DNA from: Rhodocollybia butyracea
Lineage: Eukaryota; Basidiomycota; Agaricomycetes; Agaricales; Omphalotaceae
Reading direction: 5' to 3'
DNA length: 64,000 nucleotides
Assembly (NCBI GenBank): GCA_015501585.1
Contig: JADNRY010000168.1
Location: forward strand, 62,001-126,000
Both the position numbers and the translations under genes were made by a program. Of this stretch, positions 22,842 through 33,283 are shown in pieces. Numbering within the stretch: the first letter of the stretch is position 1; each line of letters begins with the position of its first letter. The notes beneath the pieces are model-generated. The model saw nothing but the letters and a program-made list of their open reading frames with translations. It was not told the DNA's origin and did not search any database.

Positions 22842-23939
22842 TCAAGCATGAAAATCAATATACTCCTCCTCTTCAAAGGGTGGACAAGTAGGATGAGCAG
22901 AAAAACCATAAGTATCAATAGGAGCAATGAAATGTGAAGAGATGTTATTGGGAGGATTGTGAGTGATGTGCGCAGTGTCATATGTGCGGTTAAGACACCA
23001 GTGCTTGACTTCCTCTGGCATGTCCTTGACACAGTTAGAAGCCTTGTGCGACATACCTCCACAACGGTGACAGCCATCCATAGACATATTGCACCAGCGA
23101 TTTCCGCGACTGTCTATAAATCCTTGTCCATCTTCATGGCCGCTTCCATTGGAAGCTCCCCCTCTTCCTCCCCCTCTACCACTAAAACTTTCCCTAGTAC
23201 CAGATCCATTCCGACTTCCTCCTTTACTTCCCTTTCGGAAAGCTGTAGCATAAGCATGAGCAGCCTCTACACGGGAGGATGGTTCAGACGGGTTATTAAT
23301 CCCATCTAAAATTTCATCGGCTCTCTTCTCAGGGTCAAATGAAACCATAGCACTCTCAAGAACAGTGCGGCAGGTTTTAAGATTGGGCTCACCAGTAGGT
23401 TGGGCGAGAAGAGATGTTTTCCAGGCCTCAAATGATGAATGAAGGTTCTGGAGCATGATATCCTTGTGATAACTATCAGAGATTGTTTCACCGGAAGGGA
23501 GTAGTGCCTGAAGACGAGCACACATATCATCCAAAGCATCAAGATAGACTTTGGTTGGTTTAAGCGGATCATGCGTAATGCGGTGATAGGCAGCACGTGT
23601 AGCTGAACGTGAGGAAAATGATGATTTTTCAAAATAGGAGACAAGTGCACTCCAGATTTCGGAAGCATTTGTCTTATCCTTGTAGATGTTTCAGCAGTCT
23701 CGATTAGTGAGGGATTTAATGATGGACGCAGCCTGTGAGTTGAGTCGATCCCATTCCTTGGCATCAGCAGCCTCTGATGGACGTGAAGTCAACCCTGTGG
23801 CAATCTTGGCGCTCTGACCATCTGCACTAAGCACCATTTGCAGAACATCCTCTTTCCAGTTGCTCCAGTCATCAGCATTTGTAGTGGAAAGTAGGGGAAT
23901 GTTCCTTCCAAGATTAAGAAGAGCTGAAAGTGTGGCCAT
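22842..23939 (-). CDS. Copia-type Gag (UBN2-like) with one in-frame TGA
   Basis: Starts MATLSALLNLGRNIP at 23939 and stays in one frame to the stop at 22842, except for TGA at 23691-23693 after LTNRDC. The N-terminal half has the WSNWKEDVLQ and SEIWSALVSYFE motifs of Copia gag capsids (UBN2/DUF4219-like). The C-terminal half is Gly/Arg/Ser-rich and then carries a zinc knuckle CHRCGGMSHKASNC (near 23010-23055). About 365 codons. This is the RNA-packaging protein of the 1.6-kb element. Since both LTRs are identical, the TGA was probably already present in the copy that moved. Confidence 0.75.
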
Positions 23940-24080
23940 AGTGAATGAATATGAGTCGTTGAAAAGGGATTGGGGATGGGATGATGAAATGAGTGAGATT
24001 GAGTGATTGGGTGAAAAGTAAAGCTCCTAGATGATGAATAAAACTCCTAGATGTATAGTGTGGACACGGGGCCCATAACC

Positions 24081-24246
24081 TGTTGGTTAATGAAGACTCC
24101 TAGACTCTTAGATGGCTCTGAGATGGCTCTGAGATGGTGGTTCAAGACTACTATTAGATTGTTATCAAGGGTTGTAGTTACACATCATTTGTATATATGT
24201 GTTTGTCCACAGCCTCGATTGAGCAGCCCAGGATAAATATCCAACA
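24081..24246 (-). repeat. 5' LTR of the gag-only element
   Basis: 166 bp, identical to 22628-22793. The primer-binding site lies at about 24067-24080 on the minus strand and matches the complement of the anticodon loop of initiator methionine tRNA. Confidence 0.9.
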
Positions 24247-24263
24247 GTATTTACAACACTGTG

Positions 24264-25061
24264 TTCCTTCAACAACGGCACTATACTCCCTCTATCAGAG
24301 GATGTTCTTTTGGTGAGTTCTTCCCCAGATTTGTCCAGACAATTCTCTGGGTGTTCTCCAGGAGTCTCCAGGTTTATTGTCACCAGCCTGGACCCATCCT
24401 CTGGGCCTCTCACTTGGACATTTGAAGTTGTAGCATATTTATCCACAGGTGGAGTGATAAACTGACTTCTCTCTATCCTAACTCTGCCAGGTATGTTCTC
24501 ATATCATGCATATCATCCGTTTGACAATATTCCTTACAGTTTCTTGATTATTGCTATGCCAGTAATTATTGTAGCAGCTCTTTTTGTGTCTGGGAGTCCC
24601 ACACATAGTTTTTCAACCATTTCCTGCTTCCTATTCCTATTTTCTATCTACTCCTGTACTCTTGTTTCTTTGCACCTTGCTCAATAAATCCCAGCGTCAC
24701 CTCCTCAACGCGGCTGCTTTTTCAACTAATCACACAGTGATTTTTCTTGAATAGTGCCCACAGCTGGTTAGCAATCCATACCAGGGGCCAAGTTTCTCTT
24801 TGTAATTGTGAGAAGTACTGGAATTTGTTCACTCCCTGTGCATGCGACGCAAACGTGACTTTATCATCTGTTGGATCATATCATTTATCTGCACTCAAAC
24901 ATTGCTCAAACAAAGTCAATCAAGCGCTAGTGAAAGTTAATGATCAGTTAAGCATAGTCAGTAGCAGAAATAAGAGTAAGCATGTTGTAAATACTCGGCG
25001 CAGGGAACTGAATAAGCCGTGAGGCTTGAGAGATAGAAGATAACTGGATAACTATAGATAC
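24264..25061. other. Gene-free relic DNA
   Basis: No supported gene. The first bases continue the duplicated sequence seen at about 21935-21960 (CTTCAACRACGG), which shows the flank into which the split solo LTR was inserted. Confidence 0.4.
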
Positions 25062-25290
25062 TGTTGTAGTTGCCGATCCGACGATGACATCATGTCAATC
25101 CGGTACTAATTCTCTTCCGACGTTGCTTACTGATGTATTTACTAATACTTACCAAGGTAGTAGAACCTCGTAGATTACTCTAGAATAGCTATGCTGTAGT
25201 ATATAAGGCCTACCTCCAAGGCCAAGTAGTATAACAGTTATCTTCTCTTATCCCTCATTGCCTGAGCCTCACAGCTCTGAGTCCCCACTG
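25062..25290 (+). repeat. Truncated Copia LTR, plus orientation
   Basis: Begins TGTTGTAGTTGCC and shares with the 22402 LTR a TATATAAGGCC box, the GCCTCAC..CT segment and GCGCCG near the end. It runs directly into an inverted copy of the same family, so its own right end is lost. Confidence 0.6.
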
Positions 25291-25458
25291 CGCCGGATAC
25301 CTATGACAGATACTGGCCTCAGAGAAGGCCTTATATACTGTGTACTGTAATAAATATTACTAAGGTGGTCCGGTACATACAAAGTATCAGTAACCGGATA
25401 AGTTATGATTAATAAGTACAGTCGGAGTTGTATCATATCCAATTGGTGAAATACAACA
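25291..25458 (-). repeat. Truncated Copia LTR, inverted
   Basis: Reverse complement closely matches 22402-22555 over about 150 bp (TGTACCGGACCACCTTAG, GTATATAAGGCC). It abuts the plus-oriented LTR at 25290, tail to tail. Confidence 0.7.
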
Positions 25459-25586
25459 AAGCAAGTACTAGATTACTGTACCATTTCGAGCAGCTCGTAC
25501 GTCACAGGTCACACCCGTTTCCGAAAACCCCGCCATTATTTTTCTTTTGAATTTTGAGATTTTTTTGGATTTAATTTTTTGGGTAT

Positions 25587-28500
25587 TTACGTCATGTGAG
25601 TACAAACTGATCGAAATGGTACAGTAACAGGAAATACTATAAGATGAACAAAAGATGAAGGGGCAAGATGTGACCCCAAGTACATTTGTCTTGTAGTCGG
25701 GGATTGCTGCGCAGCAGCGTTAAGGATCTGAGTACCAAGGTCCATTGCTGTCAAAAATGAGATCTCATCATGACTGGGACGGCTGAGCTCTGCCCAGTGA
25801 CAATAACGATTACACTGGTGCTCGTTCGGGAAGCGCATAAAGGCCGAACCAATATTCCCATCTCCATAGAGTGCTGGAGGTGAGATGGTGTCACCCTCGT
25901 CCACGAAGGCTTGTTCCATTACGCTCTCGCTCAGTCTCGTTGGATGAGTCATAAGTTGGGGATCAGATAGCTCATCACCAACACCTACAGTCGACCATTG
26001 ATCAGATTCCCTATTCGCTTAGAATCAAAAACAATGTACCTTGCCAGTCTGAGATATACGCTAGCCCCTTTGTCTTGTCAAACTGCAGGTGTTGTAGAAA
26101 ACACATAAACTGCGCACGTTCATATCCCTGTTCATCGGCAGCCATCAAGGGGACAGCACGAGAGTTAAGGATATACTTCTGCCATGTTCCTTCGATACGG
26201 TCTTCAACAATGTACGACTCAGCCTTTCTGGTACCCTCCCCTTTGCATGATACCATCGCAGCCGGTACAAAGCACAAGTTGTAGATACCAAGCGGACAAG
26301 GACCATTTTTCGCCTCCAGAACTGATACATAGTTGAGAACATGGCGGAGAAGTGATTTGCACCACATCAGTAAAGCACACTCCATGCAACATTTGGCGTA
26401 TTCTGTCCTAGCTGGGTAACGGCTCAAGTCGCTGTCCAATTTCCCAGAAACAAAAGGGCGCTTTACAGCAACCAAACCCTGAGGACCTTCATAGTGTTCG
26501 GTAGGCGAGACGATGATAGAAAGATATCCTTCAACGCAATCCTTCATGGCTCCACGCCCAAGACTGGTGGTGTGAATCTCGAGAGTCCCATGGAAACTGC
26601 AACAGTTGGCAGCTTCAGGATCAAAATTTTTGGAAATTTGGTCGTCATCGATAAGTGCTGGAAAGAACAGGACAGGAACCGGATATACCCGCACAATCTT
26701 AGTGTCTGCACCGCCAAGCTCTGAAAGTCCAGTTTGGTTCAAGTATTTAGAGGCAACTGAAAAATGACCACGTACTTTGAGTTCGTAACATAGGAATTCC
26801 ACCTGCAAATAATCCTCGTGATAATTTTTGTGCATCTGGTGAGCGATATAGCTCAGTCGACGTCTTTGTCTTTGTATACTTCCGCTGAGGTGAAGGAGGA
26901 GGACTTACGGCCTAGTTGATATAAGTTACCAGCAAATCAGACATATGAAGTTTTAAAACTCACTGAGCTACTCCGTTTGGAAGCTACTTGGGCAAGTACA
27001 GACTGAGAATCTGTGCCATCAGACAGTGATTGCTGATTATCGTCAAAGGCTGATGGGGAGGGTTCCTTGTTTGAGGCCAACGATAATGAACCGATGCTTC
27101 TGGATGCCTGGGTTTGCTTTGACGGTAGAAATAGAGGCTGCGATATCTTGCTTATTGATATAGGGGCTTCTGATGTGGAGGAGTCTGTCTCAGCGTCTGG
27201 TAGCAAGAAAGATGATTTCTCATTTGAGCTCAATGATGACGATCTGGTCTTCCTAGATGAAGCTGTCGAAGGTACACGTTTTGAATCTATTGAGATATGA
27301 GGTAGAACAAAGAGAAGAATATTAATCAGGCTTACGAGATCGACCTTTATTTAGCTGGGGCTGCGACGCTACTACACTAGACTCCTCATCCTGCAAATAA
27401 TAGTCAGACAAGTTACGCAATTGCAGGTAAACCAAATACTGGATTCTGAAAAGTCTCAAAGCAGATAAACTGTGCTCTGTCGAGAACCCATGCTACACGG
27501 AATGGCTTTTGCCTTTTAAACTGATACGTATCCTTTTTCAGTGGTTTGGTGCTATTAGATTTGACTAGACAGGCCGAATAAAAAATGGGTTGGTCCTCTG
27601 GAACGATATCAAGGTCCTGCCACTTGTCAATGTGCCTTAGAGTCATAGAAGAAAAGTCGAAGTCAAAATCAGGGAATGCCGCAAAAAGCTTGGGGAATAG
27701 AATGTTCTCTATATTCAACTTGATTTCGGGGACTGTCACTTGTGCAGACACTCCAGAATGGCCTTCAATTGGACTCCCCTGTATATCTATTAGCGTACAA
27801 GTAATCAACTAGGGCAATAATATTTACCTCCAATGCAGTGAAATTCTTGGTCAAAGTACCATAACCAATACTGTATTCAAAGTCGATAACCTCATTTGCA
27901 CTTCCTGCACTAGCAGCATAGGAACGACTAGCGTATTTTGCTAACTCCGCACGATGCAATTGGGGCATATGACCTGTAGGAAATAATTCATTAAGTCTTC
28001 AAACTATACAAGTAAATAAGACGTACTCGATGAAGAATGACCAGATGAGTTTGGAATAAAGGAAGGAGGCGGCATTCCATTATATGGCGCTGCAGAATAC
28101 TGATTTTGATTTATGTATCTTGATTGAGGGACATTTATCGTGGGACCTTTATGTGCTTCTCCAAACGCAACAGGTAAGCGCATAGAAGCAGGCGCTTCTG
28201 GAAATAGAAAACATCAATGCAAATATGTCAAAAGAACATGAATATCAATGACTACCTTTACTTCGTGCTGCTTTCAGTGCTGTATGAATTTCAGCATGGT
28301 CAGGGGTTGCTGGTGGTCGTCGTATAGTGGTGTCTTGTAAATAGACTCCTCCAGTACCTGTCACAAACAGTTAAAGCAATAAGCTCTCAAGAGAACGAGA
28401 AATACCAGACGTTGGGACTGCTTCTGTTGCATGTCAAGAAGGACAGGCATACACTTTTCACAGGCATAGTGCCAATTGTTGCTGCGTGTATTCTCAAAGC

Positions 28501-28609
28501 CTTGACGTTTTTCACCAGGTGCAATTATTTGACGACAGAATCGACAAGATACAGAAGCTTCATTTTTTGTTGAGAGATCAACTGAGAAGTGAGTCTGCTG
28601 TGTGGCCAT
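25587..28609 (-). CDS. Alpha-type protein kinase with N-terminal zinc finger
   Basis: Nine or so exons on the minus strand. Supported exons: 28406-28609, 28256-28357, 28027-28197, 27828-27973, 27440-27778, 27336-27390, about 26955-27286, about 26040-26835 and 25587-25984; introns are 49-75 nt with GT..AG. The N-terminus has a zinc-finger pattern CRFC...HYACEKC. A Ser-rich linker precedes the kinase domain: glycine-rich LGRGAMKDC, VAVKRP with the ATP-binding lysine (near 26470), YIVEDRIEGTWQKY, ISDWQG, SDPQL, GDGNIGSAF (near 25850) and the zinc-binding HQCNRYCHW (near 25805). These are diagnostic of alpha-kinases (eEF2K/MHCK type), Ser/Thr kinases unrelated in sequence to ordinary kinases and multicopy in mushrooms. 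The splice across 25985-26039 rebuilds SDWQGVGDELSDPQL. The join near 26860 is uncertain. The target is unknown. Confidence 0.85.
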
Positions 28610-28784
28610 AAAGAAGGGTGGAAACAGTCCAAATCGTAAAGTCGAAACGAATCGAAGTCACGCGAAATTCCAGCTATTGCCAAAATTGCGAAGTCGAAAC
28701 AAGTTGGAATCACGCGATGATTTGAAACCTGGTCAGTTTTAAGCCACCACTCTGTTTTGACTCCTACGTTAGGTTCAGAATATC

Positions 28785-30716
28785 ATGGCTCGCCACAAGA
28801 ACCAGTATAAACATGAGCTCCGTGAGTTTTTTTTATTTAAATGTAGTATTTAGCGATGTACTCACAAGGAGCTTACAGCACCACTGGAGATGATTCAAGA
28901 CCTAATCCTAGTCTACTGGAAGATGCGGTGGCCTGTCAATAAAATTTGGAAAACAATAAACAAAGAACATTTGGATCAGCAAAAATATTCTATCGGGTAC
29001 GCAATATTTTTCTGTATAGATTAATCTTACCTGTTCAATCCAGACTTACTCGTTTCCGGGAATATATTGTGGCAATGGGGCTTGAAGGTACACGTACCCA
29101 AAAGCATACTCCTGACTCTATCAAGCCTATCGTAGAAGAACTTCGGGCAATGTATCCAAAAGCCGGTATTTTGGAGATGAAAAGCTTGCTCTTTCATGAG
29201 CGTGATATAGCAGTTTCCAAGTACGTACTCCAAAAGTTCTCCTTTATACTTGATGTGATTTATTCTTGTATAGACATGTCTTGATGGCCTATTTTCAGGC
29301 GTATGAGCCAGAATTGATAAAAAAAAAGAAAAGGTATCTATAACAGTTAATTTTTTCTCGAAGTGTACCAGATGCTTACCTGCTGGCATAGCCCGGAACC
29401 TCAAACGCAAGCAGTTCTATTCTGCTGGCATCAATGATATATGGGCATTTGATCAGCACAACAAGTGGAAATACAAGTTTGGAATGGCCTTCCACCTTTG
29501 TCTTGACCCCTTTTCTGGCGTGCTCAAATGGTGTAAAATTTGGTGGACCAATTCGAACCCGGTTCTCATTGTTTCTTACTACTTTGAAGTGGTCAAACGT
29601 GATGGAGGTGTGTAGTCAAAAATTTAAGATGCTGATACTTGTTGATATATTTGTTCCAGTGATCTGTCTTGTCACGCAGAGTGATATGGGAACCGAGAAT
29701 GTTGGAATCGCTAATGCACATACCGTTCTGCGACAATCTCTAGATCCCAGTCTTGCCGGAACGATTCAACATCGTTATATGTGGGATAAAAAGAACATTA
29801 TGCCAGAAATTGAGTGGAGTCAATTGCGGCGCCGATGGACACCTGGTTTTGAGGATTTGTTAGATATCGGTGTGCGTAATGGATGGTACTCAGTCGAAAA
29901 CACTCTTGAAAGGTACGAAAGACATCTATATCTTTGCAAGTACTGAAACAGGTATTAGTTTGGTTTTTTGTTGGGTTTTTATTCCATACCTCCAAGCTGA
30001 GCTCGATCTCTACCGTAACCGGCGAAATCTGTGCAGCAAACGTCACGACAAGAACAAAGTGCTTCCCCACGGTGTCCCTGCTCATATCGAGATGTCGCCC
30101 CAAGATTATGATGCAGTGAACTTTGCAGTCAGTACACAGAATACTGGAGCATTAGAAAATAGTCTAATATGACTGTTTTTAGCTTCCTGCTGACTTAGCT
30201 CAGTCGAAACTGTTGAAAAGATATTTGCCCCGTCTGATCATCCAGTATTCCAGCTTGTTCCTCCATCATTTGAGGAGACCATTTCATTTTTTTACAATGA
30301 ACTGGGCACGCCCGTCATATCTAGATCAAATGTCTGGGATGTCTATAATCTTCTGCTTGCAAGATTTCGCCAGGATCCAGGTTCAGTTTCGGCACAGAAA
30401 AAATGTTAGTCTTGCTCGCGATCCCAGCTGGGGCAATGATGTATTTGAAAAAATGCCTGGGGAACCATTGATCGAGGTGGAAGGATATCTTGGTGGAGTA
30501 AACGGTGGGGCTGGACCTGGTACGTTATTGAAAACTGAATCTGGTAACTGTCTGTAAATTAATAATGGAATCATTTTAGCAGGCGACGGTGACTCTAGCG
30601 ATGAGGATGGCGAGATTCCTATGGACAACGCTATCCCAATCCAGGACAAGCCTGATGTTCAGATCGAGTTTGACTCAGACAATGAAGATTTTGGAGTTGG
30701 CAATTTGCGTCTTTGA
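28785..30716 (+). CDS. DDE integrase-like protein of a mushroom multicopy family
   Basis: Starts MARHKNQYKHEL at 28785. Short introns (for example 28822-~28889 and ~28997-29043) rebuild an N-terminal helical, HTH-like region (LTRFREYIVAMGLEGTR), then an integrase core: AFDQHNKWKYKFG (first Asp, about 29450), VTQSDMGTEN (second Asp, about 29680), and MPEIEWSQLRRRW with the candidate Glu. Beyond it lie FIPYLQAELDLYRNRRN and KNKVLPHGVPAHIE. The acidic tail (DGDSSDEDGEIPMDN) ends at 30714-30716. The D/D/E arrangement is that of retroviral-type integrases and DDE transposases. I recall near-relatives as widespread in agaric genomes under 'integrase core domain', but cannot check. No terminal repeats were found next to it. 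The splice near 30380 is uncertain. Confidence 0.75.
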
Positions 30717-30773
30717 TATGTATCTAGATTTACTGGGTTATTGACATTCAGAACTATCACACAAAAATCAGAT

Positions 30774-33216
30774 TTAAACTAAAATACCAATACGTAGTCG
30801 ATCTTCTGCAATCCATTTTTCCAACTCTTTTCGATCTATAGATAAGTCGAACGGAAAGGATTGTGAATCACTATCATTGCCTACAACCACGGTCTCTTCT
30901 TTGCGTGCTACCTCTGCCATTCGTCGAAGGGTGTTGTATGCTTTTTTTCGGAAACATTTTCTCCCAACGAGAAACCTTGCAAAGCAAGTGTTCAACAAAA
31001 ATGGCATTGAAACAGATTTTTGCTTGATAACTGGTGGGAAGCATATGGTCGAGTGCATCATATACACAGCAGAAGGCAGCCTGAACATGCACTTCTGGTG
31101 ACTGAGCATCCACTCAAAGGCCTAGACGTTGCAATCCTTCGAACGCACCCATATGCTTATTGGCTAGAACAATTTTTGCCATAGTGTCGCAACTAGGCAA
31201 AGGACAAAGCGCTAAGAGTGCGAAGGTGTTAGCAAACTGCATTCGAGTGATACCTGAGCCAAATCCTGCAATTCCAATGTTCTTGGCTAGTTCAAGCGCA
31301 TCGGAGTATGTTCAATCAGCTTTAGCATGAAATATACACCAAAGCTTCAGAACATTTTCGGAAAACATTGGACGAAGTCGGGTACCAAATAGAGGGCGAT
31401 GAGTAGCTGGATCGCGCTCAAATGCAAGCCAAAAACAAGGTGTACCCCAACATTTCATATTATCGACCAGAAGTGTAGGATCCACCATATAAGCTCGTTC
31501 GAATACTGCGATACAAGATTCTGCAGTGGTAAACCATTTCTTTTCCAGATAATGACTAAAAAACCTCTGGGTCATTACACCTTGACCAGTTCCAAGCAAC
31601 ACCAAGAGGTTGGAGAGAGTATAGTCATCAGCAAGAAGATTCCGCTTGGCAAAATTTTTTCGGACAAGAGATTGAAAGAAATTGAATGCACGTATAGGTT
31701 CGTAATGGTCAGGGTCTCGAACACTGGATTTTGTGTTGGTGACAGGATCCATTCCACGAATGAGACGCCAAAGGGAGCTCACACCAACATTCATGTCTCC
31801 TTTCTGCTTGTTGAGTGCTTCACGTATCATAAATGAAAGCATATCAATACGCAGTCCATCGGCATACAGGAGAAGATTGGCAAGAGGAGCATCGGACGGA
31901 ACAGGAGCGACATCAATGAAGAGATTATTGCGAGTGACTCGATGAGCCTGAGACCGCTGTAAGCTTCCACCCGTATTATGACGGCGTCGGGATTTAGCCA
32001 TTTGTGAAAGGCCATCCGAAACAATTTCCGATAGTTCAAACGCAACTTCTTGAACTTCTCCTGCTTCAAATTCTTTGACCAGCCAACTAGCCACTGAAGC
32101 AAAAACATTATGTCCTAGCAATATCTGGCTAGCAACGAACGCATCCCCATGTTTCCCAGTGTCAAGTAACAGAATGGGATTGGATACAACTTGTAGCATC
32201 ACTTTGGATGCAAAGAGACTGTCGTTGTCCAACCAGTCAACCAAAGCATCAAGGAAGGCTCCACGAATTATACAACGGTGAAAAATTGCAGATGCGGTGG
32301 GAGCTGGGGCATTTTCTCGGTACTGGTTGATATACTTGTCGAAAGATGCCAGGCCAGGAGAAATCACTGATTTGACTAAGATCTGCACCAGACACTGCTG
32401 AGCAAACCCGACCAGAAGTTCCTGAGTGTGTAGAGACTGGCTTTTGGAGGGTACGGGTATGGTCACTACAGGCTTGTCTTGCAAATCGAACGATGCAAAA
32501 CACTCTTCTGCAAGCAAAAGCGGCTCAGGAACTGAGTCGGTTGGTGTTTCTGTTGGATTGGCCCCTCTTTTCCGCTTTGAATTTTGAGAGATGCGGTATT
32601 GTTGGATTTGCTGAATCCAAATAACAACTGAGTGTACGAGTGCAGAGAACCTTGGCCACTGACGTTCCACTGCTGCTTTTCCATCATCCAGATATTGTTG
32701 CACAATTCGAGTAAAGAGATGCCGTCCGAATACCATTTGAAACTGATAAATGAATCGCAGGCTCCGGCAAATGGATAATGATAACGACGACATCATGATA
32801 TCAAGGTTTTGAGCAAGCAAAACTGCATGATTAAGAGTAGTGGCGGCAGAAAAGAGATGATCAAGAAGGATATCTTGTTGAAGAAGAGAAGTATCTTCAG
32901 ACCATTCCTCGTAGCAATGATTCCACTTTGACGTTGAATCAACTGCGACTTGACAAGCTGCGGGTGTGACTAGCAATGCAGAGCCAGCTTTAGAGACAAT
33001 CGCAGCCAAAGTCTTATACTCTAGGGACATCCTCTGGACATCTAGAAGCTCCTTTAAGGCCTTGACGGTACGGTTATCATCGTGTCGTAGTGGGAAACGA
33101 CAGTCAAGATTTTTAACGATATTTAGTCCAAAGCTTGTGCCATGTATCTGCTTGTATGTTTTGATAAGATTGGGGGCACTGAAGGAGCCAGGTAAATAAA
33201 CTGGTAATAATTGCAT
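30774..33216 (-). pseudogene. Large helical protein of unknown function (two in-frame TGA, one frameshift)
   Basis: A 634-codon frame starts MQLLPVYLPGSF at 33216 and ends at TGA 31312-31314. The same frame then stays open for 65 codons (TYSDALELAKNIGIAGFGSG...), meets TGA at 31114-31116, and continues (VDAQSPEVHVQAAFCCVYDALDHML). A frameshift in a run of seven T (30942-30948) leads to the last part (KAYNTLRRMAEVARKEE) ending IGILV at 30774. An alternative 5' exon around 33236-33283 (KKDDSYVAESLMK) could splice in. Composition is helical, with a basic SKRKRG stretch near 32570. No domain recognised. It is co-oriented with and only about 70 bp from the preceding oxygenase-like gene, so the two may be functionally linked or even one unit. 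Confidence 0.55.
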
Positions 33217-33283
33217 AGGCTTAAACTCACTTCATTAATGACTCAGCCACATATGAATCATCTTTTTTCCCAAACCCTTTCCA

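Larger units (their letters stand above)
22628..24246 (-). mobile_element. Gag-only non-autonomous LTR element (TR-GAG type, Copia-like)
   Basis: Identical 166-bp direct repeats at 22628-22793 and 24081-24246 (TGTTGG...CCAACA), flanked by perfect 5-bp duplications GTATT (22623-22627 and 24247-24251). Read on the minus strand the order is 5' LTR (24081-24246), a primer-binding site GGTTATGGGCCCCG directly after it, a single gag frame (23939 to 22842), a purine tract AGAGGGGGAG just before the 3' LTR. There is no protease, integrase, RT or RNase H and no space for them. Total 1619 bp. It fits the TR-GAG class, described in plants, and must be mobilised in trans by a Copia element. Identical LTRs mean recent insertion. 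Confidence 0.9.
22402..24258 (+). repeat. Solo LTR (Copia type) split by a nested element
   Basis: Starts TGTTGTATTTC at 22402 and ends TACAACA at 24258; flanked by 5-bp duplications CTGTG at 22397-22401 and 24259-24263. About 233 bp of LTR remain once the nested element 22628-24246 and its 5-bp duplication are set aside. It carries a TATA-like TATATAAGGCC near 22523. The same LTR family appears inverted at 25296-25458. The orientation given is arbitrary. Confidence 0.8.

Noticed and set aside
22424..25439. Terminal inverted repeats of a DNA transposon around 22.4-25.4 kb
   Set aside because: The inverted match is between two LTRs of one Copia family; the left one has its own CTGTG duplication, so it is an independent solo LTR.
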